Below, piece after piece: positions 35,571 through 47,595 of a DNA stretch of 64,000 bases (position 1 is the stretch's first letter; each line of letters starts with the position of its first letter). The stretch spans positions 30,747,554-30,811,553 of the forward strand of contig NC_092562.1 in NCBI RefSeq assembly GCF_037975245.1, given 5' to 3'. The notes beneath the pieces were generated by a model, which did not search any database, was not told where the DNA came from, and saw only the letters and a program-made list of their open reading frames with translations. Origin of the DNA: Apostichopus japonicus (taxonomy: Eukaryota > Echinodermata > Holothuroidea > Aspidochirotida > Stichopodidae). A program made the translations under genes and the position numbers.

Positions 35571-36762
35571 GTTAAAAACTTCTCGTGGGAAAACTGAATC
35601 CATGACCTAGATAAATACATAAGAGGCCTGTAAGGTGTCTCGATGGAGTGTTTCGGTAACATCAAAGAGATGGTATCACTATTTCATAACAATCATTCCC
35701 GGGAATCCCGGACATAATAAAAATATTGACGTATTACTATTTGAAATAAAGAAAAGAAAGCACAGTATTTCTGGTGTCTGTGTTCTTAGTTTGAATAATA
35801 TCTCATCAATTTACGTACTGGCCAAGACCTATATATTAAAGAATCAACTTTTCACAGGGTAATTTGGAACTTTGCTACACCAAATATCTAACATTACATG
35901 GGTTCAGCCTGTTGCCGGACCTCAAAGTTATTCTGAATTTTTGTTATTTATTGTGAAGGTTCCCATGTATAAAATCTTACCACATGTATTTCACCTCGTT
36001 TTGATATAATAATTATAACAATTTTAATAAATTTTGAGCCAAAACCACAGGGAGAATTATATCCAGCTTAAATCCATCTTCGCTCAGGACTGTATATTAT
36101 AGCCTAGTGTCACGAACAGGTACACAAAGTGCAGTACGGTACTTGAGAGTTAATGCAGTAATGAAATGGATTTGTTTATTATTGCGGAGGGTTCCACGAT
36201 GTCATTTAGAGTTATCTTTGGCTACTTTTCTAATTTTGATGAACTTTTTGTACAAAAGATGGATATTGTACCTATTGAAAGTATATGGAGAACACAACAG
36301 ACGATTAATGATATAAGTAGTTCTGTACTATTCTCATGTATATATAGTTTATAATCTCATATTTACATAGCCACTTTGTTACATTATTCTTGTCTGAAGT
36401 TCCAAACACGTGGTGACTTGTTGATAGTTGAACAATTTTCATTTGAAGGGTTGCCCTATTCCAACATCATGGAATAGTGGGGAATTTCCAATTTCTGGAT
36501 GTGTATGGATTACTGGTTTTAACCTTGTGCGAACAAGTTAAATCTAATATCGTACACTGAGTATGTATGAAGCATGCTTGGGGTGCTTTTTCCCAAGGTT
36601 TGTGATGTTTTTTTTTAAAGTACATGGTCTAGGCTATGACATTAAATGTGTGACATTGACAGTCTCGTAACTAAGTGCTTTGCAATGTTGGGGAAATCCT
36701 GGTAGTAGTTATGATACCCAGATTCATGTTGCAACACTACCGGTTGTGTGAAATTTGCACTA
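35571..36762. other. Flank of element 1, part of the putative split hAT-like element
   Basis: No supported gene. It contains the palindromic ATTCCCGGGAATCCCGG at 35696, similar to GCGGGATCCCGGTAG left of the LTR element, which supports one original element. Overlapping 60-70-codon frames at 36107-36354 have no motif. Confidence 0.4.
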
Positions 36763-36777
36763 CCGCACAACCCTATA

Positions 36778-39055
36778 CGGTACTAGGACATCCTGTCCAC
36801 TGCCGATCTAACTATGAGTCAATGAGAGGATACATCAGTAGGTTATATATCCCCAACATAGTACTGTACTAGGACATCCTGTTCACTGCCAATCTAACTA
36901 TGAGTCAATGATAGGATACATCAGTAGGTTATATTTCCCCAACACAGTACGGTACTAGGACATCCTGTCCACTGCCAATCTAAGTATGAGTCAATGATAG
37001 GATACATCAGTAGGTTATATATCCCCAACACAGTACGGTACTAGGACATTCTGTCCACTGCCAATCTATCTACTGTATAATTAAGTCAATGATAGGATAC
37101 ATCAGTAGGTTATATATCCCCAACTTAGTTCGGTACTACGACATCCAGTCCACTGCCAACCCAACTATGAGTCAATGATAGGATACATCAGTAGGTTAAT
37201 ATATATTCCCAACATAGTACGGTACTAGGACATTCTGTCCACTGCCAATCTAACTATGAGTCAATGAGAGGATACATCAGTAGGTTATATATCCCCAACA
37301 AAGTATGGTACTAGGACATCCTGTCCACTGCCAATCTAACTACATCAGTCAATTAGAGGATACATCAGTAGGTTATATTTCCCCAACACAGTACGGTACT
37401 AGGACATCCTGTGCACTGCCAATCTAACTATGAGTCAATTAAAGGATACATCAGTAGGTTATATATCCCCAACGTAATACAGTACTAGGACACTCTGTCC
37501 ACTAACTGCCAATCTAACTATGAGTCAATGATAGGATACATCAGTAGGTTATATATCCCCAACACAGTACGGTACTACTGTAGGACATCCTGTCCACTGC
37601 CAATCTAACTATGAGTCAATTAAAGGATACATCAGTAGGTTATATATCCCCAACACAGTACGGTACTAGGACATCCTGTCCACTGCCAATCTAACTATGA
37701 GTCAATGAGATGATACATCAGTAGGTCATATATCCCCAACACAGTACGGTACTAGGACATCCTGTCCACTGCCAATCTAACTATGAGTCAATTAGAGGAT
37801 ACATATCCAACATAGTATGGTACTAGGACATCCTGTCCACTGCCAATCTAACTATGAGTCAATTAGAGGATTCATCAGTAGGTTATATACCAACAAAGTA
37901 CTGTACTAGGACATCCTGTCTACTGCCAATCTAACTATGAAACAATTAGGGCCAGGATACATCAATAGGTTATACTGTATATCCCCAACTTAGTACGGTA
38001 CTAGGACATCCTGTCCACTGCCAATCTAACTATGAGTCAATTAGAGGATACATCAGTAGGTTATATCTCAAACATAGTACAGGACTACAGGTAGGACATC
38101 CTGTCCACTGCCAATCTAACTATGAGTCAATGATAGGATACATCAGTAGGTTATATATCCCCAACACAGTACGGTACTACTGTAGGACATCCTGTCCACT
38201 GCCAATCTAACTATGAGTCAATTAAAGGATACATCAGTAGGTTATATATCCCCAACACAGTACGGTACTAGGACATCCTGTCCACTGCCAATCTAACTAT
38301 GAGTCAATGAGATGATACATCAGTAGGTCATATATCCCCAATACAGTACGGTACTAGGACATCCTGTCCACTGCCAATCTAACTATGAGTCAATTAGAGG
38401 ATACATATCCAACATAGTATGGTACTAGGACATCCTGTCCACTGCCAATCTAACTATGAGTCAATTAGAGGATTCATCAGTAGGTTATATATACCCAACA
38501 AAGTACTGTACTAGGACATCCTGTCCACTGCCAATCTAACTATGAAACAATTAGGGCCAGGATACATCAATAGGTTATATATCCCCAACTTAGTACGGTA
38601 CTAGGACATCCTGTCCACTGCCAATCTAACTATGAGTCAATTAGAGGATACATCAGTAGGTTATATCTCAAACATAGTACAGGACTACAGGTAGGACATC
38701 CTGTCCACTGCCAATCTAACTATGAGTCAATTAGAGGATACATCAGTAGGAAATATATCCCAAACATAGTACAGGACTACAGGTAGGACATCCTGTCCAC
38801 TGCCAATCTAACTATGAGTCAATTAGAGGATACATCAGTAGGAAATATATCCCAAACATAGTACAGGACTACAGGTAGGACATCCTGTCCACTGCCAATC
38901 TAACTATGAGTCAATTAGAGGATACATCAGTAGGTTATATATCCCCAACACAGTACAGTACTAGGACATCCAGTCCACTGCCAATCTAACTATGAGTCAA
39001 TGATAGGATACATCAGTAGGTTATATATCCCCAACACAGTACGGTACTAGGACAT
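36778..39055. repeat. 86-bp satellite array, part 1 (about 26 units)
   Basis: Unit: GGTACTAGGACATCCTGTCC, ACTGCCAATCTAACTATGAG, TCAATGATAGGATACATCAG, TAGGTTATATATCCCCAACA, CAGTAC. Units differ by a few bases and small indels. A block of seven units (602 bases) starting at about 37571 is repeated from about 38173, including private variants such as GGTACTACTGTAGGACATCC, GATTCATCAG and ATTAGGGCCAGG, so there is a higher-order repeat. The array stops inside a unit at GGACAT (39055), where the 16.6-kb insertion begins. Confidence 0.95.
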
Positions 39056-39475
39056 GCCCTCATACAAATTAAAGCATGCAATTTGCATGTAAATTGCATG
39101 TAAATTGTATGTATCTTGTATGAAAAGGCTAAAACATGCAATTTGCATGCATGTACATGCTCTACACATGCTGTTTTCATACAATTTACATGCATGCATC
39201 CAGGAAGCATGTATTTATGCATGCATGTATTCGAATACATTCGTGTAAACCTTACACTAAGCATGTATCGCAGCAATATAAGTGTCCATTGGGCATGTAA
39301 CTTGGTGTATGCATGCATTTAACCAAACTGTCAAACATGTATTTGGACTTACTGTAGTTGTTTTATGAATGCTTGTGAAGCATGTATTTTGGACTTTGTC
39401 AAATTCATAGTGCATGTATTCAAATTTACAGTGCATGTATTTTGGACTTTGATTTACAATTGCACACGTGCAATT
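39056..39475. repeat. Left terminal CATGCATG-rich region of the 16.6-kb insertion
   Basis: Dense in GCATGTA, CATGCATGTATT and AATTTGCATG, mostly self-complementary words that could form many alternative hairpins. The mirror region is at 55090-55666. Open frames here (Cys/His/Met-rich) are by-products of the repeat. Confidence 0.75.
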
Positions 39476-40480
39476 AGTCAATTTGGATGTAATTTTATTG
39501 TATACTGTATATAGGATGATTATATCATATTTTATCACAATAAGTTTTGGTAGGAATGAAGAGTTTGATTATTTTTCTTTTCCAGATGAGCTCTTGACAT
39601 CTTAAGATGCAAACAAGAATTCATTTTTTTCGAATTTCAGCTAGGTGGTTGTTTAAAGTTACAAGTACAACCTCATGCATTGGTGATATATGTTATTAAA
39701 TGGAGCACCCTGAAATATAAAGCATTGATTTGGTATTCTCCCGTGAGTTATAAGGAAATGCCATTGTGTATTTAGCTACTGTACATGCTTCATACAGTGC
39801 CTTGATTCCAACTTTACATACTGTGATAACAGAAATTTAAAAACTTTATAAAAAATACAGGATGATGCGGTATGACTTTTTGAAGTTTATATTTGGTATT
39901 GCCTGCACTCTCAAAATAATTATTTTACCAGTTATACATTCACTAATGTTCACTAATGCATTACAACAATAAGTTGGTGAAAGTAGAGTGGACTAGTACT
40001 CTATGTTACATCCCTAGTAGTCAATTAGGGTCACAACCCTCTTTATGGACACCAAATGTTTTTTGGGTGGCCAAATGTACACAGTCAATTGGAAAAATGT
40101 CAGCCAGTGTTTTTAGTTACTAGGAATTCAAAACGGGCGTTCCAGGGACGCATCTGCCCGAAAAAGTTTGCATTCAGCAGATAAAAACTTATGTCCCCCA
40201 AGACAAACCTGTGTTAAAAGCACAAGCCAAGCTATGGCCTTTACGTTCTTTTGAAGTCAAGTATAACATCCCTAGATCACAATTGCTTGCACTTTGAGAC
40301 TAAATAGTATGGTTGAGGCCTATATACACACACAAACAAATTAAAAAAAGATAAAATTAGTTGCAGTACATTTCAAGAACATGTACAAATTTGAATGTTC
40401 ACCAAAGCTGATGTTTTTCCTGTTCTGGTAGACTTAGCCTAAGCTAAGTGTAACATGCACAGTACGACTTCCTTGAGTAC
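39476..40480. other. Interior of the 16.6-kb insertion, nothing recognised
   Basis: AT-rich, no frame or repeat that could be supported. Confidence 0.4.
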
Positions 40481-40494
40481 TGTAGGCCAAAACT

Positions 40495-41640
40495 AGAGCA
40501 GAAGCTCATACCTTTTCGAGCTTAAAAATGTAGGGCCCACAAAACTTTATGGCCCACCAAATTTCAGATTCCACCAATTTTGGGCCCATGAGGGATAACC
40601 CCCCCCCCCTCCATTAGCAGAATACTGGCCACACCACTGGCTATAATTCCTATTTTCCCCCTTTAAATCCTGTTTTACCCACTCTCTCAAACAATACCAC
40701 TGACCTACCCTATTGAACTTTCTCCCCTCTACCTGAGCAGACCTGAAGCTGGCTGCCTACATACCTCAGGCTCAAAGACTTCTAAGAATCGGCAAGTTCT
40801 GATTGGCTATAGGGCTCTCATGCTTACAGTTCAACAGTTAATAACAACTCCCAGTCCTGCTTTAATTCCACTAACAGCCTCTGCAGAGCTTAACCACAAA
40901 TGTAAACAAACACTGCAGACACTGGGAGACAAATTAAAGGAGCTTTGGCAAAAGGTGAAGGCTCAGATTTTTTTAAACAATGGGGATTAATTGTAATTAA
41001 TTAACTTTTGACCAAAATTTTTAGGCATCATCTTATTCATACACAATCCAACAATCATCAGTTCAACTTTGAATATGATCCATCAAAATCTTGAGGAGAT
41101 TGAGATATTTGAAAATATTACAAATGACCCCTGATGACCCCCTAAATGACATTTGACCTCAATTTTCCGAACACCCCTCATAACCCTCATCCCAAGGAAC
41201 GTTGTGACCAAGTTTCATTATAACTGGCCATACACTGTACGAACAGGAGCAATTTGAAAATATAGGGCCGTGGCCCGGGCTACAAAAGACCCCTAGTTGA
41301 TCTTTGATCTCAAATTCATGAACACCCTGAAGGTAAAACTTCCATAGTACTATCGTGACAAACCCTCAACATTGTACCATGGAATCTGTAGGAGAAGAAG
41401 CATTTTGCGTATTTCCACAAAATGGCCCATTACGGCCCACAGGTGACCATTGACCCCAAATTTCGGACCATCTCTGATGGCCCTATACCCAATGGTCCTT
41501 GTGTCCAAGTTTCATGAAATTCCATCAAACACTGTGTGAGTGGGAGCGGTTTTACCAATTGTTGACGGATAGAGTGATAGAGTGATAGACTCCGCACTGT
41601 AACAATAGCTCAGACCAGCATGCTGGTATGAGCTAAAAAA
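40495..41640. mobile_element. Degenerate dispersed repeat with GAGCTCATACC-like ends
   Basis: The left edge AGAAGCTCATACC and the reverse complement of the right edge (TTTTAGCTCATACC) share AGCTCATACC. The interior at 41090-41580 holds three diverged copies of a module of about 150 bases: TTTGACCTCAAATTT, then CCAAGTTTCAT, then a gap and CACTGTRYGARYRGGAGC. The GATAGAGTGATAGA stretch and the C-run at 40600 are simple repeats. No coding function is visible; family unknown. Confidence 0.4.
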
Positions 41641-41654
41641 CTATATTTGGCATT

Positions 41655-41850
41655 ACTTTACATTGTGACTAACAGCAAAACAGTCTTTGGATTTTTCTTT
41701 GCAAAACAACTTCTGTCATCCACCCCTACTCCCCCCCCCTCCCCCCAAGGAAAAAAAATAGAACGGCAACCTAAGTGTAATTGTTCTTCCTTCTGAGCAC
41801 TGAACACGAGCCCTTCAATCTTATTATTCAGGTAACTCTTGTGCCGTAGA
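41655..41850. repeat. Direct repeat, left copy (partner 42995-43178)
   Basis: The stretch from GACTAACAGCAAAACAGTCTTT through CCACCCCTACTCC, the C-run, and CCTTCTGAGCACTGAACACGAGCCCTTCAATC to GTAACTCTTG recurs about 1.33 kb to the right with roughly 90 percent identity by eye. Confidence 0.75.
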
Positions 41851-42994
41851 ATAAAGCAGTAAAGGTTTTACAAATTTCCAAAGAGATACGCAATGCCCTC
41901 TTGAGTCAAAAGTGAATGACAGCCATTAAGACAGAAAGAAAGATGAGAGGCTTACCACAGCAAGTTACAACAAATACTTTTCAAATTGATTTTACCTACT
42001 GTACAATGAAGAATAACATTCAGATTACTATGAAATTCCTTACATATAGGAAATGCTTGTTGAAATTATTGTTTCACAACAAAAAGGTCATAACATGACC
42101 AACCTTATGGATTTTGACCTAACCTTATGGATTTTGTGTACAAACATATATAAATAGAATATAAATGATTGGTGTCTTTACACAGTAAAAAACAAAAACC
42201 ACAAACAGCTCATTCACTTGAGCCTAGGCTAAAATGACTGACTCTTCTAACTCATTGGGGTTAATTACATTCAAAATTTTGCAATTTTATGATAGGCAAA
42301 CATAAAAAAGGTGGTACATGTTAACAAAAGTCTAGTATACCCATAGATATTGTTTTACATAGCCAGTGGTATCTTGAGAGAGTTGTCAGAGCTGGTAAAT
42401 ATTGGGTCTACATGTAAGCAAAAAACCTTTGGCTACCATACCATTTACTGTACTCATGTTACAGTACTTAAACTATGCATCTCTTCGACTGGTGTGTACC
42501 GTTCAATGAACACAATTAGTATAACAATTAAATAACTATCAATAGTGTTTGAAAATCAATTGTGAACAAGAATAACATTTTTCTGCATTGTACTGAATTC
42601 ACAATTTTATTCATATAGTCATTTATATCTACAGTGTTCCTGTGGGTTCATTTCTTTCTTTCTCCAAACAATACTGATCAGAATCAGCTTTCTAATAAAA
42701 AGATTATGTTATACTTACGTAACTTAAACAGGGCCCTCTGTTTCAATCACTTTCAATCAGATTGGGAACCTCAGCAATGTAACTAATATTCTTTGCATCA
42801 GTGAAATCCATGCACACACAAACAGCAACCAAAATCACACACAGAAATAAAATATCTTTGGTTGGGTGGTGAAACGTCAACATTAATATGTGTTAATTTA
42901 TTGTTGGATACATCATCCTTCATCAGAGAAATTGGCAGTTTTTCCATGTTACACACAAGCGCTACATACCTGCTACTGCATAAACAAAACTTCT

Positions 42995-43178
42995 GCTTTA
43001 CATCGTGACTCACAGCAAAGAAGTCTTTAGATTGTTCTTTACCAAACAACTTGTTTTCCACCCCTACTCCTCCCCTCCCCCCAAGAAAAAAATAATAGAA
43101 TGGCAACCTAAGTGTAATTGTTCTTCCTTCTGAGCACTGAACACGAGCCCTTCAATCTAATTATTCAGGTAACTCTTG
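42995..43178. repeat. Direct repeat, right copy (partner 41655-41850)
   Basis: See 41655-41850. The two copies bracket about 1.15 kb that has no recognised coding sequence. Confidence 0.75.
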
Positions 43179-43743
43179 CGGAGAGTGAAGTTAAGAAAAG
43201 GTTCACTGTTTTACGAGAAATACGTGGAAAGTCCATTGTGATTGCGGTACACTCCGCACAATGACATCACAGAGTGACCTGTACGTGCTTTTTGCACCAC
43301 GTTTCTGGTCAGTTCGAATCTGCTACTGTAAGTTTGACATCAAATAATGTCTCTTTGGACTAAACGGGAACCACGGTATTGTTTGTGTACTTTTTACTAC
43401 TAAAATACTTTAGACTAGTATGATCTAGCCACAAAAAAAAAAATTTCCGCCTCCAGCTATGCATTTTAAGGGCAGTTTCATGCTCCTAATTTTAAAGAGG
43501 CTTAATTGCATGTAATTTTGGTGGACTAGGCTACAGGGCTAATCCTAGGTATGGACCAAGGCAGTAATAGTAATACAAATAAGATCCTAGCCTATATAGG
43601 CCTATTCACAATATTACCCTACTAATAAAAAGTACTAGGTTTTCTGTAGGCAGTCTATAGCCTTACCAAATACCACAGGCTGTATACCTTTTTGTTCATG
43701 GTGAGAAAAACATCCAGTTCCATCATAACTGAAGTAAAAAAAG

Positions 43744-44008
43744 TCATTTTAACAACCTTTCAGCTCCTTCATTGATTCCTTCTGTTGGGAGTTGAGTAGT
43801 ATTCAGACTAGTCGTAGAACTAGTACTAGCTGGGCTAACGTCAACACTAACATGAGTAGTGTCACTAATATTGGGCTTAACGTAAGGCATCTCATCACCA
43901 TTGTCTAAATCGTCTAACTGAGATGAGCTTAGTCGCCACCGTGTGGTTGGTGGCATACATTTAAACGGGTTGCTTGTCCTGAAATAGTCTCTATATTTAG
44001 AAGGCATT
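43744..44008 (-). CDS. Possible N-terminal exon of an unknown protein
   Basis: A minus-strand frame from ATG at 44008 (another in-frame ATG lies upstream at 44019) encodes MPSKYRDYFRTSNPFKCMPP followed by an acidic stretch and a Ser/Thr-rich tail (SPASTSSTTSLNTTQLPT). The composition is protein-like. It ends at a stop at 43744, or at a candidate donor GAAAG/GTTGTT just before. No family was recognised. It lies in the 16.6-kb insertion, 150 bases left of the LTR element. Confidence 0.3.
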
Positions 44009-44150
44009 GTAGGCCTCAATATTGATCGACAAAAGTTCCGGAAGTTTCTTAGAGCATAGAAGTAACGTCGTCCGTACTTCCTCTAAAAGTCTAAGGACAA
44101 GGTCTAGGCCTATACATATCGCGCGATACACGCACAGTACAGTAGTAGTA

Positions 44151-44154
44151 GTAA
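44151..44154. repeat. Target-site duplication GTAA (left), partner 48896-48899
   Basis: 4-bp direct repeat directly outside both LTRs of element 2. It shows that the element entered as a unit. Confidence 0.8.
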
Positions 44155-45175
44155 TGTGACGCCCAGGGGAGCGTCACGTAAACGCCTCCGTACATAGGTG
44201 GCATTACTGCTGGAGTAGTTGTCCTGTTTGTGTGTATTGTTTTATTGTTCTCTGGGGGTCTGTTTTATCTAATATCTTTTTATATGTAAAGTGAATTGTT
44301 GTAGTTTCATATGCTAATTTATACCTTTTGTTTCCGTCTCCCTTTCAGCTGTCCAGCTCTCGTGACAAAAGTCTGGTCCCTCCGTAGCTATGTGGAATGT
44401 TCGAGCCACGCGAAGTTCCAATGTTTCGTTTCAGTTTTTGTGTTAAGTTAGGGCACTTGCCATTTTGGGTTCTAAGAGTGTGTTCCATTTTTTGGTGTTT
44501 GCTGCTACCTAGTGAGGTCCGTTGGTCAGTTCGTTAAGTAAGTTAAATGTTCTTTTATAGTTTAGGCAAGTCCGAGTCCTATTTCTTATAATATTGTAGG
44601 CGTATTTCCCCGTTTGTCAGAATCCCTTTAAATTATTACATCTAAATTTACTAAAAGGTTGGGAGCACGGTCGATATTATCGCCGCACCCTGCGGGGTAA
44701 TTCTTATATTTGTGGCGCGGGGGTGACCTTAATTCGGGTTGAATTTTCCCCGAGGCAACGCCTACGTATTGTAGATTTAGGACTCGAAATTATACGTTTG
44801 GCCACGGACTTCACAGGTACGTATAGTTATCCTTTATGTAAATTATAAGCCGGAATTTGTGGATTTGTATGTAATTAATTAAATATTGGTCCTAATTTAT
44901 CACCTTACTACCTTATTTTTGGAGGTCACTGCGTTGACCTCCTGTATTATTTAATTTGGTTTTTTATAGACACCTGCCCAAGTGGAGAAGGCAAAGGTTT
45001 TTTTGTATTAAATGTATTAGAAGCTTAAAAAGCAATTTATTTGTTCGTGTGTTTATTGGTTCAGTGTGTCTCAACTTGTAGTTGCCCCACATTCATCCTG
45101 ACATAGGGTGGCCGACAGCGGCCCTATCGAACCCACGGCCGCTCGGCAAGTTATAACCCCGTTTGGGGCGCTACA
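44155..45175 (+). repeat. 5' LTR of element 2
   Basis: 1021 bases, identical by eye to 47875-48895. Canonical TG...CA ends. It is followed by the primer-binding site on the plus strand. Confidence 0.95.
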
Positions 45176-45178
45176 TTT

Positions 45179-45195
45179 TGGTGTCAGAAGTGGGA
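45179..45195 (+). promoter_or_regulatory. Primer-binding site of element 2
   Basis: TGGTGTCAGAAGTGGGA begins three bases after the LTR, starting with TGG as required to pair with a tRNA 3' CCA end. It sets the element's polarity as plus. The minus-strand RT frame reads through it as its last codons (PTSDTKM). Confidence 0.8.
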
Positions 45196-46906
45196 TTTGC
45201 TATCTCTGCGAAATGACCCACAAATTTCCTATAATAGGAACACAGACCAAGGAAACCCCGTAGTTGCTTGATATTGGTCGGAGTAGGCCAATTGGCAACC
45301 ACCCCAACTTTTTCTGGGTCCGCTTCTACCCCCTGGTTAGATACCACAAATCCCAAATAATTCACCTTCCTCCTAATCAACTCACACTTAGATGGCTTCA
45401 GCCTCAGACCAGCCTCCCGTAGCCTTGTCATAACCTCATTAAGTCTACTCATATGCTCCTCTAAGGTCCTAGCATAAATAATAATATCATCAATGTAAAT
45501 TAAGCAAGTTCTCCAATGTAACCCTCGTAAGACCTGCTCCATCAATCTTTGAAATGTCCCCGGGGCATTGCATAACCCAAATGGCATGACATTAAATTCA
45601 TACAGACCGGTTCCCATAGAAAATGCGGTTTTCACTTTGTCCACATTCTCCATCTCTACCTGCCAGTACCCACTTCTTAGATCTAGGGTCGAGAACCACT
45701 GAGATCCAGAGAGAGCATCCAAACTGTCATCTATTCTAGGTAAGGGAAATGCATCTTTGTTAGTGACATTATTAAGTTTACGATAATCAATACAAAATCG
45801 TATCGACCCATCTTTCTTTTTCACCAGAACAACCGGGGAAGCCCATGCACTGTTAGAGGGACTTATTACCCCCTCCTCCAACATCTTGTCTACTTCAGCC
45901 TGAGCTTGAACTCGTTGATGGAAGGGCATTCGCCGAGGAGCCTGACGAATTGGGCGGGCATCACCCGTTGCTATACTATGCTTAACGATACCTGTTCTGC
46001 CGAGGGGCTCGCCCTTACATGAGAAAACATCCCTATTTGCCTCCAAAAACTTCCAAAGGACTGTTTTATCCTTATCATCCAACTGTTCCCCACTACGACT
46101 GTACAATTCTTCTAAATCTGGAGGGAGACCACCAGATGTATTAACAGATGAAGTCTCTCCCCCTATTACCTCATTGACCTCTGTGACCATCGCCACAACA
46201 GTACCTTTGGTAATCGTAAGAGGAGTGCTGGTGAGATTAAGAATCCTTAAGGGTACTACATCCTTAGAGGTATCTACCAAAACCCGACCAATTAGGACAT
46301 TGGGCCTTTCAGCAAAGCTCTGAGCCATCTCCACTATACCATTTCCATTCAACTTATGAATCAGCCCTTTTGCAACAATGTTCCCTTCTACCACTATTTC
46401 CCTTTCTGCCGGGATGGTGATTGAATCAGCCAAAGATACCCCTACAGTAAGATTCGGAATGTTCACATTCAATGGCACCGAACAATGACCAGTACCCACA
46501 TACAAAGTAGGATTATCACCCATTTGTAATTGACAAGAATTCAGATTAAAAAAATCCATACCCAACAAACCAGTGGTAGCAATATCAGCAATAACGACAG
46601 GCATCTTAGTTATTAAACTACCCACCTTTAAATTCAATTGACATTCACCTTTAACCTGTAGGGGCGCTCCATCTACCCCCGTCATAATGGAATCTACTAC
46701 TCTGAGCGAACAATTAGGTCCTTCCAACCCAAGTTGTTTCCATACATGTTCACTCAAAATGGTGAAGTCGGAGCCGGTGTCTAACAAGAAAGGAACACTG
46801 GTATCATTTAACAACACATCTACATATAACCTCCCTCTTTCACTTTTTCCAATTTGTTGGATCTCTTTACCATCAGCTGAGAGGCGATCCTCCTGCTCAA
46901 CTGTGT

Positions 46907-47410
46907 TTAGTTTCCCATGTTTTTTTGTGGACAATTTCTGCTAATGTGCCCCCACTGTCTACAATACCAGCACTGATATGGTTCTGGTTGTCTAGGACTA
47001 GGAACAAATGCCGTACCTGTAGGAGCAGGTGGGCCACCCGCAGGAACATGGGCAGGACTAGACCAGGTTTCCATAAATTTTGTCATTCGTTCACTGAGTT
47101 CCTGCAACCGGCCCATCTGCGACTCTATTTTACTAATTCTAAGGGCAAAATCCTCCTGTCCCTTGGTATCTACTGTAAACACTGCCTTCTTTTGCCTTAT
47201 TACACCCTCTGCACGATCTATAGCATCAATTTCTAAGGCTAGATTGAGTGCTTCTGGCAAGGTTTTAGGAGCACCCCTTCGAACAGCAATTCTAATATCT
47301 CGATCATGAAGGGCAGAAATGAAATAATCCATTGCTAGCTCATCTTGAGCCGGACGCATTATGCACGAGTTCCGGGCTGCGGGAGATGTTTCACGAAGAA
47401 AATACTTCAT
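46907..47410 (-). pseudogene. Gag C-terminal part with CCHC knuckle, inverted within element 2
   Basis: A 167-codon frame with a Gag-like segment (ELAMDYFISALHDRDIRIAV, then APKTLPEALNLALEID) typical of the retrotransposon gag domain. A charged region and a CWYCRQWGHISRNC zinc knuckle follow near the end, before NMGN-stop. The N-terminal half of Gag is missing: sequence right of about 47400 belongs to the plus-strand Pol tail. Confidence 0.85.
46919..46925 (-). promoter_or_regulatory. -1 ribosomal frameshift heptamer (A AAA AAC) at the gag-pol overlap
   Basis: On the minus strand the Gag frame reads CAA AAA AAC ATG GGA AAC TAA. The heptamer A AAA AAC is a canonical slippery site, and a -1 shift enters the pol frame (CAT GGG AAA CTA). 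A downstream pseudoknot was not assessed. Confidence 0.7.
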
Positions 47411-47595
47411 ATGCGACTACTGGGGATAGGGCTGAAGGGGAAAGTTGTGACAGAGATATATCGAGCGAAGTAGAGGCTAGGAGCGATCAACATTATGATA
47501 GTGATTGTGAGGAGGCGGCCTCGCTAGGTAATATAGGACCTACAGGACGAAGACGTCGACCTCCGGTGTGGTTAAGTGATTATGTCCAATATTAG
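47400..47595 (+). pseudogene. Pol C-terminal tail of element 2 in the correct (plus) orientation
   Basis: An acidic stretch (ARSDQHYDSDCEEAASLGN) is followed by TGRRRRPPVWLSDYVQY-stop. A basic patch followed by RPPxWLxDYV is the usual end of many Gypsy integrase-bearing polyproteins. It agrees in polarity with the LTRs, PBS and PPT. The open frame begins upstream at 47332 only because it runs through the antisense of the inverted gag. Confidence 0.7.

Larger units (their letters stand above)
27724..36777. mobile_element. Probable hAT-like TIR element, split by the LTR element
   Basis: The left end TATAGCATTGTGCGGGATCCCGG and the reverse complement of 36763-36777 (TATAGGGTTGTGCGG) match at 13 of 15 positions. 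This resembles hAT termini. Without the LTR insertion (27860-35570) it would be about 1.3 kb. No transposase frame and no matching TSD were found, and the right end touches the 86-bp satellite, so the call is tentative. Confidence 0.35.
45171..46934 (-). pseudogene. Truncated Gypsy-type Pol: protease plus reverse transcriptase, inverted within element 2
   Basis: A 587-codon open frame. The aspartic protease motif PFLLDTGSDFTILS (Asp52) is followed by RT: VLVKKKDGSIRFCIDYRKLN, MPFGLCNAPGTFQRLM and the catalytic CLIYIDDIIIYA (Asp482, Asp483). The frame ends in the RT thumb/connection (QLRGFLGLCSYYRKFVGHF) and then runs into the primer site and LTR, where it stops. RNase H and integrase are absent. 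The frame itself is intact, so truncation was by rearrangement rather than decay. Pol starts by -1 frameshift from Gag: frames overlap at 46907-46934 and a heptamer A AAA AAC is present (46919-46925). It is on the strand opposite to the LTRs. Confidence 0.9.

Noticed and set aside
27849-35658. GTGTTTCGGTA on both sides of element 1 taken as a long target duplication
   Set aside because: The right copy is 77 bases away from the LTR edge; LTR elements duplicate 4-6 bases directly at the ends. Kept only as an oddity.
36778-39055. Possible CRISPR-like array
   Set aside because: Units are contiguous 86-bp tandem repeats without unique spacers, in a eukaryotic context. It is a satellite.
39013-39538. 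His/Cys/Met-rich ORFs of 68-101 codons (also 55122-55506)
   Set aside because: By-products of CATGCATG-rich repeats at the ends of the 16.6-kb insertion.
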